Below, piece by piece: positions 13,589 through 20,238 of a DNA stretch of 20,238 bases. Both the position numbers and the translations under genes were made by a program. The notes beneath the pieces were generated by a model. It was given only the letters and a program-made list of their open reading frames with translations. It had not been told where the DNA came from and ran no database searches. Within the stretch, counting starts at the first letter, position 1, and every line of letters begins with the position of its first letter. Origin of the DNA: Mageeibacillus sp. UBA5770 (GTDB lineage: Bacteria > Bacillota_A > Clostridia > Saccharofermentanales > Saccharofermentanaceae); contig DIEQ01000020.1 in NCBI GenBank assembly GCA_002418705.1, positions 161-20,398 of the forward strand. The letters are read 5' to 3'.

Positions 13589-14590
13589 CTACCAGTTGTT
13601 GACAGCATGTTCGGCGAAGGATACCAGGTTATCGATCGAAATTACCACTCCGTCATCGAGCACTGCAGTACCGGAGAATGATCCGAACATTTGATGGCAG
13701 GTATTATTTACCCACAATAATTTCGTGTGCGTGGTACGATCATATATGGGTGTAAACAACAAATCAAGCCTTCCCTCCGTATCATAAATATGCCAGGGCG
13801 ACATGTAGGAGGAGCCAAGCTCGAATTCCACTTCTTTGAGTTTGTGTGATGTATCCCCGAAAAACAGTATGTTCTCTGTTGCTTTTGCGGTGTTTCCAAA
13901 GCCGCAGCCGAGATTGAATCCGAATATATCTTCCCCTACAAATCCGGTTCCGTTGCTCCAGTACCATTCATTATGGAATGGCCAGACACCTCTTCCCCAG
14001 TCAAGGATGCCAAATGAATCCAGCGGTGAGAAATGATATTTATTGCTGCCGTACTTTACAGAGCCTTCAGCGAGCATGCAGTTGATTTTCTGGTTATAAT
14101 AGAATGCCTTCGGAGACTTGTCGAACGGAATATTAACAGCAATTGACTGCGTATTCTGCCTGTAGAGGACAATATCGGCTTCAAAATCATCCCACAGGCA
14201 ATACAGGTGACGCTTATCGCCCATAACCTCGAAAAACATCTCTTCGGCCTTATTCGTATAACTTAATTTATGATCTCTCTCCGTATCATCAGGCATATGA
14301 AGGGAATTGAACGGAAGGACAAGAAATTTGTTTTTCTCTGCCAGTTTGACACCATCTTTGAAATTAAACAGCATTGCCGAAATCTGGCCGGCATAGGACG
14401 CATGACCGATTGTCAGCTGAAGGCACATTTCCCCGTCTGTCACCTGATAAAAATCCCATTCCTTGATTCGAAGCGGTGATGCCTTAATCGCGTCTCTTTC
14501 ATAGCGCATAAGACTTTGTGTTGAATATCCCGGATTTGGTGAACCGTCACTGTTCAATACCGGTGTGAGCTGAAGAAATTGCTTTTGCAT
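13589..14590 (-). CDS. DUF2804 domain protein
   Basis: A 333-residue cytoplasmic protein covering the whole DUF2804 family length. Characteristic blocks are KEWDFYQVTDGEMCLQLTIGHASYAG, the DWGRGVWPFHNEWYWSNGTG core and GFNLGCGFGNTAKATENILFF. The predicted fold is a lipocalin-like beta barrel pair; no biochemical role is known to me. GGAGG lies 6 nt before the ATG. It shares a transcript with the aldo/keto reductase downstream (23-bp gap). The 143 bp upstream are AT-rich and presumably contain its promoter, but no clean -35/-10 pair stands out. Confidence 0.88.
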   Translation of the reverse strand: MQKQFLQLTPVLNSDGSPNPGYSTQSLMRYERDAIKASPLRIKEWDFYQVTDGEMCLQLTIGHASYAGQISAMLFNFKDGVKLAEKNKFLVLPFNSLHMPDDTERDHKLSYTNKAEEMFFEVMGDKRHLYCLWDDFEADIVLYRQNTQSIAVNIPFDKSPKAFYYNQKINCMLAEGSVKYGSNKYHFSPLDSFGILDWGRGVWPFHNEWYWSNGTGFVGEDIFGFNLGCGFGNTAKATENILFFGDTSHKLKEVEFELGSSYMSPWHIYDTEGRLDLLFTPIYDRTTHTKLLWVNNTCHQMFGSFSGTAVLDDGVVISIDNLVSFAEHAVNNW

Positions 14591-14733
14591 ATCTTACCTC
14601 CGTATGTAAGGGAAGAAACCGCCTATATATGATCTTGTCATATACTCCAATACTCCTATAAATAATGATACACCAAAATATGCGGACGCGTTCAGCTTAT
14701 GGTTGTCTTTGATCAGATTTATTCCTTCGAGAA

Positions 14734-16845
14734 TCAGACCACCTCAACGGAGACACAGTTTCGTCCTGCCTTCTTGGACTTGTACAGGGCCTTGTCAGCA
14801 CGCTTCATGATTAATTCAAGGTCTGTATCATGAGGGTGGATAACGGATGCGCCGAAGCTCGCCGTTATAGCGATGCTTCCTCCCTGAGGTGCCGGTATCC
14901 GGAGCGACTCAATCCTCGTTCTTAAGCGTTCGGCAATGACAAGCGTCTCTTCGAGGCTTGTCTCCGGCAGAAGGATGACAAATTCTTCGCCTCCGAAACG
15001 AGAGGCGGAGTCGCTGTCTCTAAGTGATTCCCTGAAAATCCCGGCAACACCCCGAAGGACTTCGTCACCGAGGGCATGGCCATACGTGTCGTTTATATTT
15101 TTAAAATGATCAATGTCAATCATAATCATTCCTGCTGCAGGTTCATTGTGTTTGGTCTGGAAATAACTGTGTGTAATCGCTTCTGTGAAGCATCGCCGGT
15201 TAAGCAGGCCGGTCAGGCTGTCATTTGTGGCAAACTGCTGAATTTGCTTAAAGAGTCTGGCGTTCTCTATGGCTATGGCCAGATAACCGCCGACAGCACG
15301 TACAACCTCGACACTGCGCTTATCATAAGCATGCAGGCGGTCACTCTGGATACTGATTACACCTTCTACCTTATCTCTGATGGTAAGCGGGACAAACACC
15401 AGGGACTGTTCATCAGACTTATTCATCGATGCGTCCGGATCGGACTTCAAATATCGCTGGTACTCGTGATGGATATCTCCGATAAGGATGTTGCTCCGCT
15501 CCCTGACGCACCAGCATCCGAATGTATCTGCACATAGGGGGAACCGGAAAGTTGCTTCGCGCTTACCTCGGACGATCACAAGCCTGTAATCGAGATAACC
15601 CGCGGCTTCATCTACTGTTGCAATCATAATCGTTGGGGCGTTTATTAGCCCGTTTAAGGCTTCATAAATCGATTCAAGTGCAATATCAAGATCAAGATTA
15701 GCTGTTATTCGCTGCCCTATTTCACTGATGGTAGCGAATTGCTTATATAAATTCTCGTAATGCATCTCCTGTGTCCGTGTTCGCTCCGCATGAAGGGAAT
15801 AAATCCGCTGCGTCGTCTGCTGCGTCTTCATGGCATCTATAAGCGTATGATATCTAACCAGGGAATCCAATGCTCTGGCATGGTCTCCGCAGGCCTTCCA
15901 TACTAAAAATGCGCAGTGTTCAGCTTCTGCTTCTGTTTTTGGCATGCCGATTTCACGCGACATAAGTATTGCTGACTGGATATCAGGCAAAGCATCCGAC
16001 GGATGACCTTCTTTAAGAAGCTTTTTTGCACGCAAAATCTTGAGTGACGACTGACTGAAACGGTCATTTGAGTCCAGGGCATCCCTGATACTCGACTCGA
16101 TCAGCAGACCGGCTTCCTCCATCCGCCCCCCATCCAAATACAATTCAGCCAGAGACTCTTTGGCTGCCAGCTCCATCAGGAGCCATCCCACCGAAAATCG
16201 AACTGCTTCCAGAAAAGCCTGCTCACCTTCTTCCGGTCTTCCCAGGGCACATAAAATTCTTCCTCTGGTACGGTGAAACGGAGATACATTCCTGGGAGGA
16301 ATATAATAGTCGCTTGCGCAGGTTTCAATTGTTTTGAAGGCTTCTTCAAATTCGCCAAGCTCATAAAGGCAGTCCGCCATATTTATATATACGGTACCCG
16401 TATAGTTTTGACTGTCGTTTTTTTCCAGGACCTTAAGTGCTTCCATATAGTAATCAAACCCGAGATCATAAATACCGAGATTGGCATTGATAACACCAAG
16501 GGCATTCAGGCTGCGTGACTGCCCTTCAGTGTCGCCTGCTTTTTGGAAGTCATCCTTAACAGATGACAGGATGGACAGGCCTTTCTTATAATAGTCCGAT
16601 TCGATATATATCCAGCTTTCGTGGAAGCGAAGCCAGGCAGCGCTGCGTTCGTCGCCTTTTGCCAGAACCTCCGGCAGAAGGTGTTCAATTATATATCCTG
16701 TTGACTTCGGATCGCTTCTGCCTTCGTTGTCCATCCAGTGCAGAGCTGCCTGGAGCCGATCCTCAAGACAGGTTGATTGATCCAGGAATGCATCAATGGC
16801 TGCATTTTCGATTTTCACAGTTTCATTATTCATGTGATTCCTCAT
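14734..16845 (-). CDS. TPR-GAF-GGDEF diguanylate cyclase
   Basis: A 703-residue soluble signalling protein that should make cyclic di-GMP. Residues about 50-340 are TPR-like helical repeats (for example YINMADCLYELGEFEEAFKTIETC), followed by a coiled-coil linker, a GAF-type sensor (about 380-530, ending GGYLAIAIENARLFKQIQQ) and a GGDEF domain (about 540-703). The active signature is GGEEF (618-622), and an RxxD inhibitory site (RDSD) sits exactly five residues before it, so product inhibition is expected. There is no membrane segment; the input is probably cytoplasmic. Two starts are possible: 16845 (AGGATGAG upstream) or 16833 (GAGGAA upstream). The module order resembles two-step sensors of Bacillota; the ligand is unknown. 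Confidence 0.93.
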   Translation of the reverse strand: MRNHMNNETVKIENAAIDAFLDQSTCLEDRLQAALHWMDNEGRSDPKSTGYIIEHLLPEVLAKGDERSAAWLRFHESWIYIESDYYKKGLSILSSVKDDFQKAGDTEGQSRSLNALGVINANLGIYDLGFDYYMEALKVLEKNDSQNYTGTVYINMADCLYELGEFEEAFKTIETCASDYYIPPRNVSPFHRTRGRILCALGRPEEGEQAFLEAVRFSVGWLLMELAAKESLAELYLDGGRMEEAGLLIESSIRDALDSNDRFSQSSLKILRAKKLLKEGHPSDALPDIQSAILMSREIGMPKTEAEAEHCAFLVWKACGDHARALDSLVRYHTLIDAMKTQQTTQRIYSLHAERTRTQEMHYENLYKQFATISEIGQRITANLDLDIALESIYEALNGLINAPTIMIATVDEAAGYLDYRLVIVRGKREATFRFPLCADTFGCWCVRERSNILIGDIHHEYQRYLKSDPDASMNKSDEQSLVFVPLTIRDKVEGVISIQSDRLHAYDKRSVEVVRAVGGYLAIAIENARLFKQIQQFATNDSLTGLLNRRCFTEAITHSYFQTKHNEPAAGMIMIDIDHFKNINDTYGHALGDEVLRGVAGIFRESLRDSDSASRFGGEEFVILLPETSLEETLVIAERLRTRIESLRIPAPQGGSIAITASFGASVIHPHDTDLELIMKRADKALYKSKKAGRNCVSVEVV

Positions 16846-16993
16846 AACTCATCCTGAAGCATCTTTCGAAGGTCTTTCCAAGGCCGGACATGGCTATATT
16901 ATTGTCCTTCTCGTGTACGTGAATGCGGACAGTATCACTTTGCAGATGTGTTTTTGCGGACAGCTTGATTTTGAATTGAAATACCGGGATATT

Positions 16994-17030
16994 CCTTATA
17001 TTGTAGACCTCCGGCACCGGAAATATAAGG
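16994..17030. promoter_or_regulatory. Inverted repeat between two leftward genes
   Basis: CCTTATATT (16994-17002) and AATATAAGG (17022-17030) are perfect 9-bp arms around TCCGG-CA-CCGGA. The structure lies in the 232-bp gap between the aldo/keto reductase stop and the cyclase start. It has no T-tract and may be an operator or an mRNA structure. The rest of the gap shows no gene I can support. Confidence 0.5.
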
Positions 17031-17077
17031 GTGAATTTTCTTCGTCCTTTATTTCATAAAAATATACACTCCGCTGT

Positions 17078-18226
17078 TTAAGATCCAAAAATTCTGGAGG
17101 CATTCTGCATGTTTTCGATTACATGGACACTGAAGGGACATTTGGATTCGCAGCTCCCGCAGGAGATACATTCGGATGCCTTATGAACGGCTAAGCGGTA
17201 CTGTTCCCTGATCTGGAAGGGAACAGTGGCTTCATCGAGGGCTGCTATATCAAGCAGCTTTGTAATGGCGGCAATATCAATTTGCGACGGGCATGGAAGA
17301 CAATGGTTACAGTACATGCACTTTGCCTCGAGGGTGCCTTTATAGCTCTGGATTGCCCTGCTGTAATCGCGCTGCTCATCCGTCAGATTCAAATAATTTA
17401 CTGCGTTATATACTTCTTCCCTGCTTCTGCATCCAATCAGCGAGCTGACAACTGCCGGGCGTGAAAGGGCATAATGAATACACTGTCCAACGGTCAGTGC
17501 TTCTTTGAAAGGGGAAAAATCAGGCTGAAGCAGCTTGCCCGCACCGAGAGTCTTCATAGTCGTAATCGCGACTCCTTTACTCTCACAGAGCTCATAAAGA
17601 TGGGCGCGTCTGGGTTCGATGCCCCGAAACTTTGTGTTGTCGAGTTTTTGGCCAAGCACATCGATGATATACACATCCGGCGGCAGCATGTCATAGGCGA
17701 GGTTCGTACTGAACATCAGCAGTTCAACTTCCCCGGTCCCTACGATTCTGGCCGCCATTTCAGGATTGTGGGAACTCGCACCGACAGCACGGATTTTCCC
17801 TTCCTTTTTGAGGTCTCTTACATAGTCAATATAACCGGTTTCAAAGACACCTTTAAAATCCTCTTCGGTATCGATAAAAAACATCATCCCGAAATCAATG
17901 TAATCCGTATGAAAGCTTCGAAGGAGATTTTCAAAATATCTGCGGCAGTCGGCGACATCGCGTGTCCTGTCATACTGTTCGCGGATATCAACCGATCCAA
18001 TGTGCCCCTGCAGCATCACCTGGTTACGCCGCCCCTTAAGAGCCCGGGATATATTGTCACGAACGGCAGTTCCGGGCATAAAAACATCGATGATGTTGAT
18101 GTCTGACTCAAGGGCTGCGTCAATAACTTCCTCACAAACCTCATAGGGCCGGTTATCGAGATGCTCGGCACCAAGTCCTATGATGCTTGCTGACATACCT
18201 GTTCTTCCAATAGGCCTGTAAATCAT
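17078..18226 (-). CDS. Atypical aldo/keto reductase-ferredoxin fusion lacking the catalytic tetrad
   Basis: A 382-residue protein with an AKR barrel (about 1-290) and C-terminal motifs CMYCNHCLPCP and CISCGSCESKCP for two [4Fe-4S] clusters. The Asp of the tetrad is present (D47 in NIIDVF), but the expected Tyr is G52 (DVFMPG), the Lys position holds H75 (MLQGHIGS) and the His position F116 (TDYIDFGMMF). Surrounding segments are well kept (KIRAVGASSHNP, GVAITTMKTLGAGKL, CIHYALSRPAVVSSLIG), so this looks like a conserved sub-family rather than decay. Normal NAD(P)H-carbonyl chemistry seems unlikely. AAGGAGG is 6 nt before the ATG. It follows the GNAT gene by 40 bp. Confidence 0.9.
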   Translation of the reverse strand: MIYRPIGRTGMSASIIGLGAEHLDNRPYEVCEEVIDAALESDINIIDVFMPGTAVRDNISRALKGRRNQVMLQGHIGSVDIREQYDRTRDVADCRRYFENLLRSFHTDYIDFGMMFFIDTEEDFKGVFETGYIDYVRDLKKEGKIRAVGASSHNPEMAARIVGTGEVELLMFSTNLAYDMLPPDVYIIDVLGQKLDNTKFRGIEPRRAHLYELCESKGVAITTMKTLGAGKLLQPDFSPFKEALTVGQCIHYALSRPAVVSSLIGCRSREEVYNAVNYLNLTDEQRDYSRAIQSYKGTLEAKCMYCNHCLPCPSQIDIAAITKLLDIAALDEATVPFQIREQYRLAVHKASECISCGSCESKCPFSVHVIENMQNASRIFGS

Positions 18227-18266
18227 AAAATACCTCCTTGGGTTCTATGCAGGCAGAACGCAGCCA

Positions 18267-18770
18267 TCAGATGCATTTTTCAAATGCGATGCGCGCCTGA
18301 CCATCCGTAAGATAAATAATGCCGCAGTACCGGAAATCGTTTTTGGCCAAAAGCCTCTGCATGGGCTTGTTGTCACTGTGTGTATCGATCTTGATGCTGT
18401 GAATTCCGCGGTCCAGACAGGACTGCTCAGCAAAGCAAATAATTTCGGTGGCAAGTCCCCTGCCCTTATGATGTTCAGCAACAGCGATTCGATGAAGAAC
18501 AGCATATTCGTCGAGGCTAAGCCACTGACCATCATAAATATTGTCATATGCGGTTTCATCTTCATAGGTGAGGACAAAAAATGCTGCCGCCTGTCCGTCA
18601 ATCACGCAGACATATGCTTTTCCGGCAGCAATGTCCAGACTTACAACTTCGTGATTTGGATACCCGTCCTGCCATTGATTGACGCCCTGCACGAATAAAG
18701 CAGACTGTGCCTGCTTTATAATATCCATGATTGCATGTAAATCCGCCCTGACGGCTTTTCTAAATTGCAT
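18267..18770 (-). CDS. GNAT-family N-acetyltransferase
   Basis: A 167-residue acetyltransferase. The acetyl-CoA loop is VAEHHKGRGLATEII, preceded by the strand DEYAVLHRIAV and followed by GIHSIKIDTHSDNKPMQRLLAKNDFRYCGII, the usual C-terminal GNAT pattern. The N-terminal MQFRKAVRADLHAIMDIIKQA is a typical opening helix. I start at the ATG at 18770 with AGAGTGA upstream; the open frame reaches a GTG at 18812 but there is no ribosome binding site there. The substrate is unknown (amine, small molecule or protein N-terminus). It is probably the first gene of a two-gene operon with the atypical aldo/keto reductase. Confidence 0.9.
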   Translation of the reverse strand: MQFRKAVRADLHAIMDIIKQAQSALFVQGVNQWQDGYPNHEVVSLDIAAGKAYVCVIDGQAAAFFVLTYEDETAYDNIYDGQWLSLDEYAVLHRIAVAEHHKGRGLATEIICFAEQSCLDRGIHSIKIDTHSDNKPMQRLLAKNDFRYCGIIYLTDGQARIAFEKCI

Positions 18771-18857
18771 TTTTGCATCACTCTTTTTTTGTTTAGTGTC
18801 CGAAGCGCACACGTGGGCGGCTTTGGATTACGTCTGAATATGCCTTGATCATTTTAA

Positions 18858-18866
18858 ATTTTACCA
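18858..18866 (-). promoter_or_regulatory. Candidate extended -10 promoter for the GNAT operon
   Basis: The minus strand reads TGGTAAAAT (TG-N-TAAAAT), about 90 nt before the GNAT start. No recognisable -35 is present. Confidence 0.35.
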
Positions 18867-18932
18867 TAATCCGACACTTAATAATGCTGTTATTACGGGC
18901 TGCAGCCGTAGCGATTCGCTCTTGTGTTAATT

Positions 18933-19130
18933 TCACGCATCGGGGGTTATCTCCCCGCCTGTCTTTTTTCGAAAAGCAGATGGCGAACACCCCACAAGGC
19001 TTTTAAAAAGCCGCGCAAAATAATTCGGGTCAGAGATCCCGACGGCTGCACTGACTTGAGTTACTGTCAGGGTATGCTCTGACAATAATTTCTGAGCGAG
19101 GCTGATTCGCAGCTTGTTAATATAGTCATT
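18933..19130 (-). pseudogene. AraC-family regulator remnant (C-terminal HTH only)
   Basis: In one frame this encodes a clear AraC/XylS second helix-turn-helix: KNDYINKLRISLAQKLL, then TVTQVSAAVGISDPNYFARLFKSLVGCSPSAFRKK, ending at 18933. The first helix-turn-helix and the whole sensor domain are missing. Homology begins at the very last codons of the TetR gene (stop at 19126) in a different frame. No start codon with a ribosome binding site precedes it, apart from possible coupling to TetR. I read it as the 3' remnant of a regulator gene cut by a deletion or recombination. Confidence 0.75.
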
Positions 19131-19788
19131 TTTTATCCTTCTGCACGGAAATAGCAGGCGCAGCCATTCCAAATTTCATGACGCCGATCAACTCATCAAC
19201 ACGGGCCAATATATCCTGATCATTCATATCCGGAGAAATCATAAGATCAATTTGTTCGAGGAGCGTTGAAAAGACAGAGGCCGCCATCTGCGTGGATATA
19301 TCTGTTTTGATTTCTCCGGCAGCTTTTGCCTTATCAATCATGCCCGTCAGTACATTCTGAGTAATGTCACCAAAGCACTCCCTGATTGTGTGCCGTACTG
19401 AGGCATCCTCAACCATTACTTTTCTCCACAAGGAATTATATCTGGGCTCTTTTTGGGCAAACCGGAGACCCAGCAGCGCTTTTGCCCTGAAAGAGTCAAA
19501 AAACTCTCCAGATGTGACCGCTGCATCCTGCTGCCTGAATACCTCCAGTTTTTCCATGCCCATATAATGAAGAAGTGACAAATACAGATCCATCTTGTCA
19601 TGGAACCAGTAGTAGAAACTCCCCTTGTTCATCCCGGCTTTTTTTATAATTTCATTGAGTGAAGTCTCGCCGAAAGACAGCGCGGAAAAAGCATCGAGCG
19701 CTGCTTCAAAAAGCTCAGTACGGCTCTCGAGAGGATTAGTCAGGCCGCTTTCCTGCCATTTCATCAGAGCGGAACGACCTTCCATCAT
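19126..19788 (-). CDS. TetR-family transcriptional regulator
   Basis: A 220-residue regulator. The N-terminal helix-turn-helix is complete (RTELFEAALDAFSALSFGETSLNEIIKKAGMNKGSFYYWFHDKMDLYLSLL, residues about 22-73). The remainder is a helical ligand-binding domain with no notable motif. The start at 19788 is preceded by GAGGATGAGG and overlaps the stop of the upstream 46-residue gene by 4 bp; an ATG one codon later is equally possible. Position behind an ABC-2 permease suggests it controls that exporter. An AraC remnant abuts its 3' end, but the protein itself looks complete. Confidence 0.9.
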   Translation of the reverse strand: MMEGRSALMKWQESGLTNPLESRTELFEAALDAFSALSFGETSLNEIIKKAGMNKGSFYYWFHDKMDLYLSLLHYMGMEKLEVFRQQDAAVTSGEFFDSFRAKALLGLRFAQKEPRYNSLWRKVMVEDASVRHTIRECFGDITQNVLTGMIDKAKAAGEIKTDISTQMAASVFSTLLEQIDLMISPDMNDQDILARVDELIGVMKFGMAAPAISVQKDKK

Positions 19789-19925
19789 TCCTCATCCTCT
19801 CTGTTTTTATCACGCAAGTCTTTCTTTTCCTTCTGCTTTTTTAGCCAGGCGCCGCCGACTTTGATCTTCAAAAATATAAAACCTGCCAAAGCCAATATGA
19901 TAAGAACCCACCAATACCATTCCAT
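19785..19925 (-). CDS. 46-residue single-pass membrane protein
   Basis: A small gene, MEWYWWVLIILALAGFIFLK followed by a basic, charged tail ending in KNREDEE. One transmembrane helix (residues about 4-19) is followed by a cytoplasmic tail with many Lys and Glu residues. GGAGG stands 7 nt before the ATG at 19925. The stop overlaps the TetR start (ATGATG) and it begins 4 bp after the permease stop, so it is tightly embedded in the operon. No family is recognised; it could be an accessory subunit of the transporter. Confidence 0.75.
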   Translation of the reverse strand: MEWYWWVLIILALAGFIFLKIKVGGAWLKKQKEKKDLRDKNREDEE

Positions 19926-19929
19926 ACAT

Positions 19930-20238
19930 TTACCTCCACAGCTTCATTTTTGTGTTTTTCGCAAAAAATACCAAACCCAGAAAAAACCAGGGAGCGCTTG
20001 ATAATATGACCATAATAAGTGATTGCCCGGGTACTCTGCCAGACCGGATCGCATCAATGCTTACATACTGCCAATACATTGGCAGGGCATAATATAACGC
20101 CTGCCATTTTTGCGGAATAAAAGCAGTCGAGATACCGACTGTTAAAAACAAAGGCATTACGATCTTAAGGACGCCAATCGCTGCTATCAGGTTATTAGCA
20201 AATGCTGCTATCAGAAAAGTGATAAGGCCAAATACAAA
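19930..20238 (-). CDS. ABC-2 type transporter permease, partial
   Basis: The last 102 residues of a membrane protein whose 5' part is beyond the right edge (the frame is open to 20238). Hydrophobic segments FGLITFLIAAFANNLIAAIGV, MPLFLTVGISTAF and IMVILSSAPWFFLGLVFF, with the pattern PQKWQALYYALPMYWQYVSIDAIRSG between them, match the C-terminal end of ABC-2 permeases, in which a P-x2-L-Y-xLP-x-Y-like helix pair precedes the last TM helix. The stop TAA is directly followed by the RBS of the next gene. Its ATPase partner is presumably upstream. Likely an exporter of a drug, antimicrobial or lipid. Confidence 0.78.
   Translation of the reverse strand, partial: FVFGLITFLIAAFANNLIAAIGVLKIVMPLFLTVGISTAFIPQKWQALYYALPMYWQYVSIDAIRSGRVPGQSLIMVILSSAPWFFLGLVFFAKNTKMKLWR

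Noticed and set aside
15076..15537. 153-codon plus-strand frame opposite the diguanylate cyclase
   Set aside because: It covers the GAF/GGDEF region of a confident gene and has no independent support.
16826..17017. 63-codon minus-strand frame upstream of the cyclase
   Set aside because: Starts with GTG without an RBS, overlaps the cyclase start, and shows no conserved-looking pattern.
17474..18106. 210-codon plus-strand frame opposite the atypical aldo/keto reductase
   Set aside because: Antisense to a clear Fe-S aldo/keto reductase; low-complexity composition and no RBS.
18894..18915. GGCTGCAGCC-containing near-palindrome as a terminator
   Set aside because: The stem is short and imperfect and no T-tract follows in the direction of the upstream genes.

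Overview
The window reads as a piece of an anaerobic, moderately AT-rich Gram-positive genome, most likely a Clostridia member (Bacillota). The reasons are strong AGGAGG-type ribosome binding sites, a sigma-A style promoter overlapped by a CcpA-type cre site, a lipobox sugar-binding protein, ferredoxin-type aldo/keto reductases, a C_GCAxxG_C_C protein, an Mrp carrier with DUF134, and a lipoprotein serpin. This is inference from gene content; no rRNA is present. I see no tRNA, rRNA, CRISPR array, prophage or intact insertion sequence. Almost everything is on the minus strand; the exceptions are the broken serpin (6760-7805) and a three-gene ferredoxin/membrane operon (10285-10949).

Layout from left to right. 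(1) 1-1799: a partial lysophospholipid acyltransferase and, upstream of it in transcription, a beta-propeller-like (DUF4915-like) protein. (2) 1966-2082: a roughly 117-bp element with 14-bp terminal inverted repeats. (3) 2087-6400: a beta-1,3-glucan (laminarin-like) module transcribed leftward. It has a lipoprotein ABC sugar-binding protein, a membrane-anchored or secreted GH16, and two signal-less GH17 enzymes. A consensus promoter overlapped by a cre-like site drives it, with a second cre-like site in the leader and a strong hairpin after the first gene. No permease genes accompany the binding protein. (4) 6400-6759: a regulatory region with two inverted-repeat structures, then a serpin gene that has lost an internal segment and its frame. 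(5) 7809-10949: two divergent operons that look redox or Fe-S related. Leftward are DUF134, Mrp, a C_GCAxxG_C_C protein and a SAM methyltransferase; rightward are a small ferredoxin, a DUF2892 membrane protein and a two-TM protein. The shared intergenic region carries 10-bp direct repeats at the leftward promoter. (6) 10976-14590: a Cof-type HAD phosphatase, thymidine kinase with a structured leader, an aldo/keto reductase with ferredoxin domain, and a DUF2804 protein. (7) 14734-18770: a TPR-GAF-GGDEF diguanylate cyclase, a second ferredoxin-type aldo/keto reductase whose catalytic tetrad is substituted, and a GNAT acetyltransferase. (8) 18933-20238: an AraC HTH remnant abutting a TetR regulator, a 46-residue membrane protein and the end of an ABC-2 permease.

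How parts may work together (inference): GH16 cuts beta-1,3-glucan outside the cell, the binding protein captures oligosaccharides, permeases encoded elsewhere import them, and the GH17 enzymes finish degradation inside under carbon catabolite control. The DUF134 group probably handles Fe-S cluster or metal delivery under redox control. I find no clear, wholly new multi-gene system. The most unusual items are the tetrad-less aldo/keto reductase, the orphan glucan-binding module, the serpin lesion, the AraC/TetR junction and several unexplained inverted repeats.
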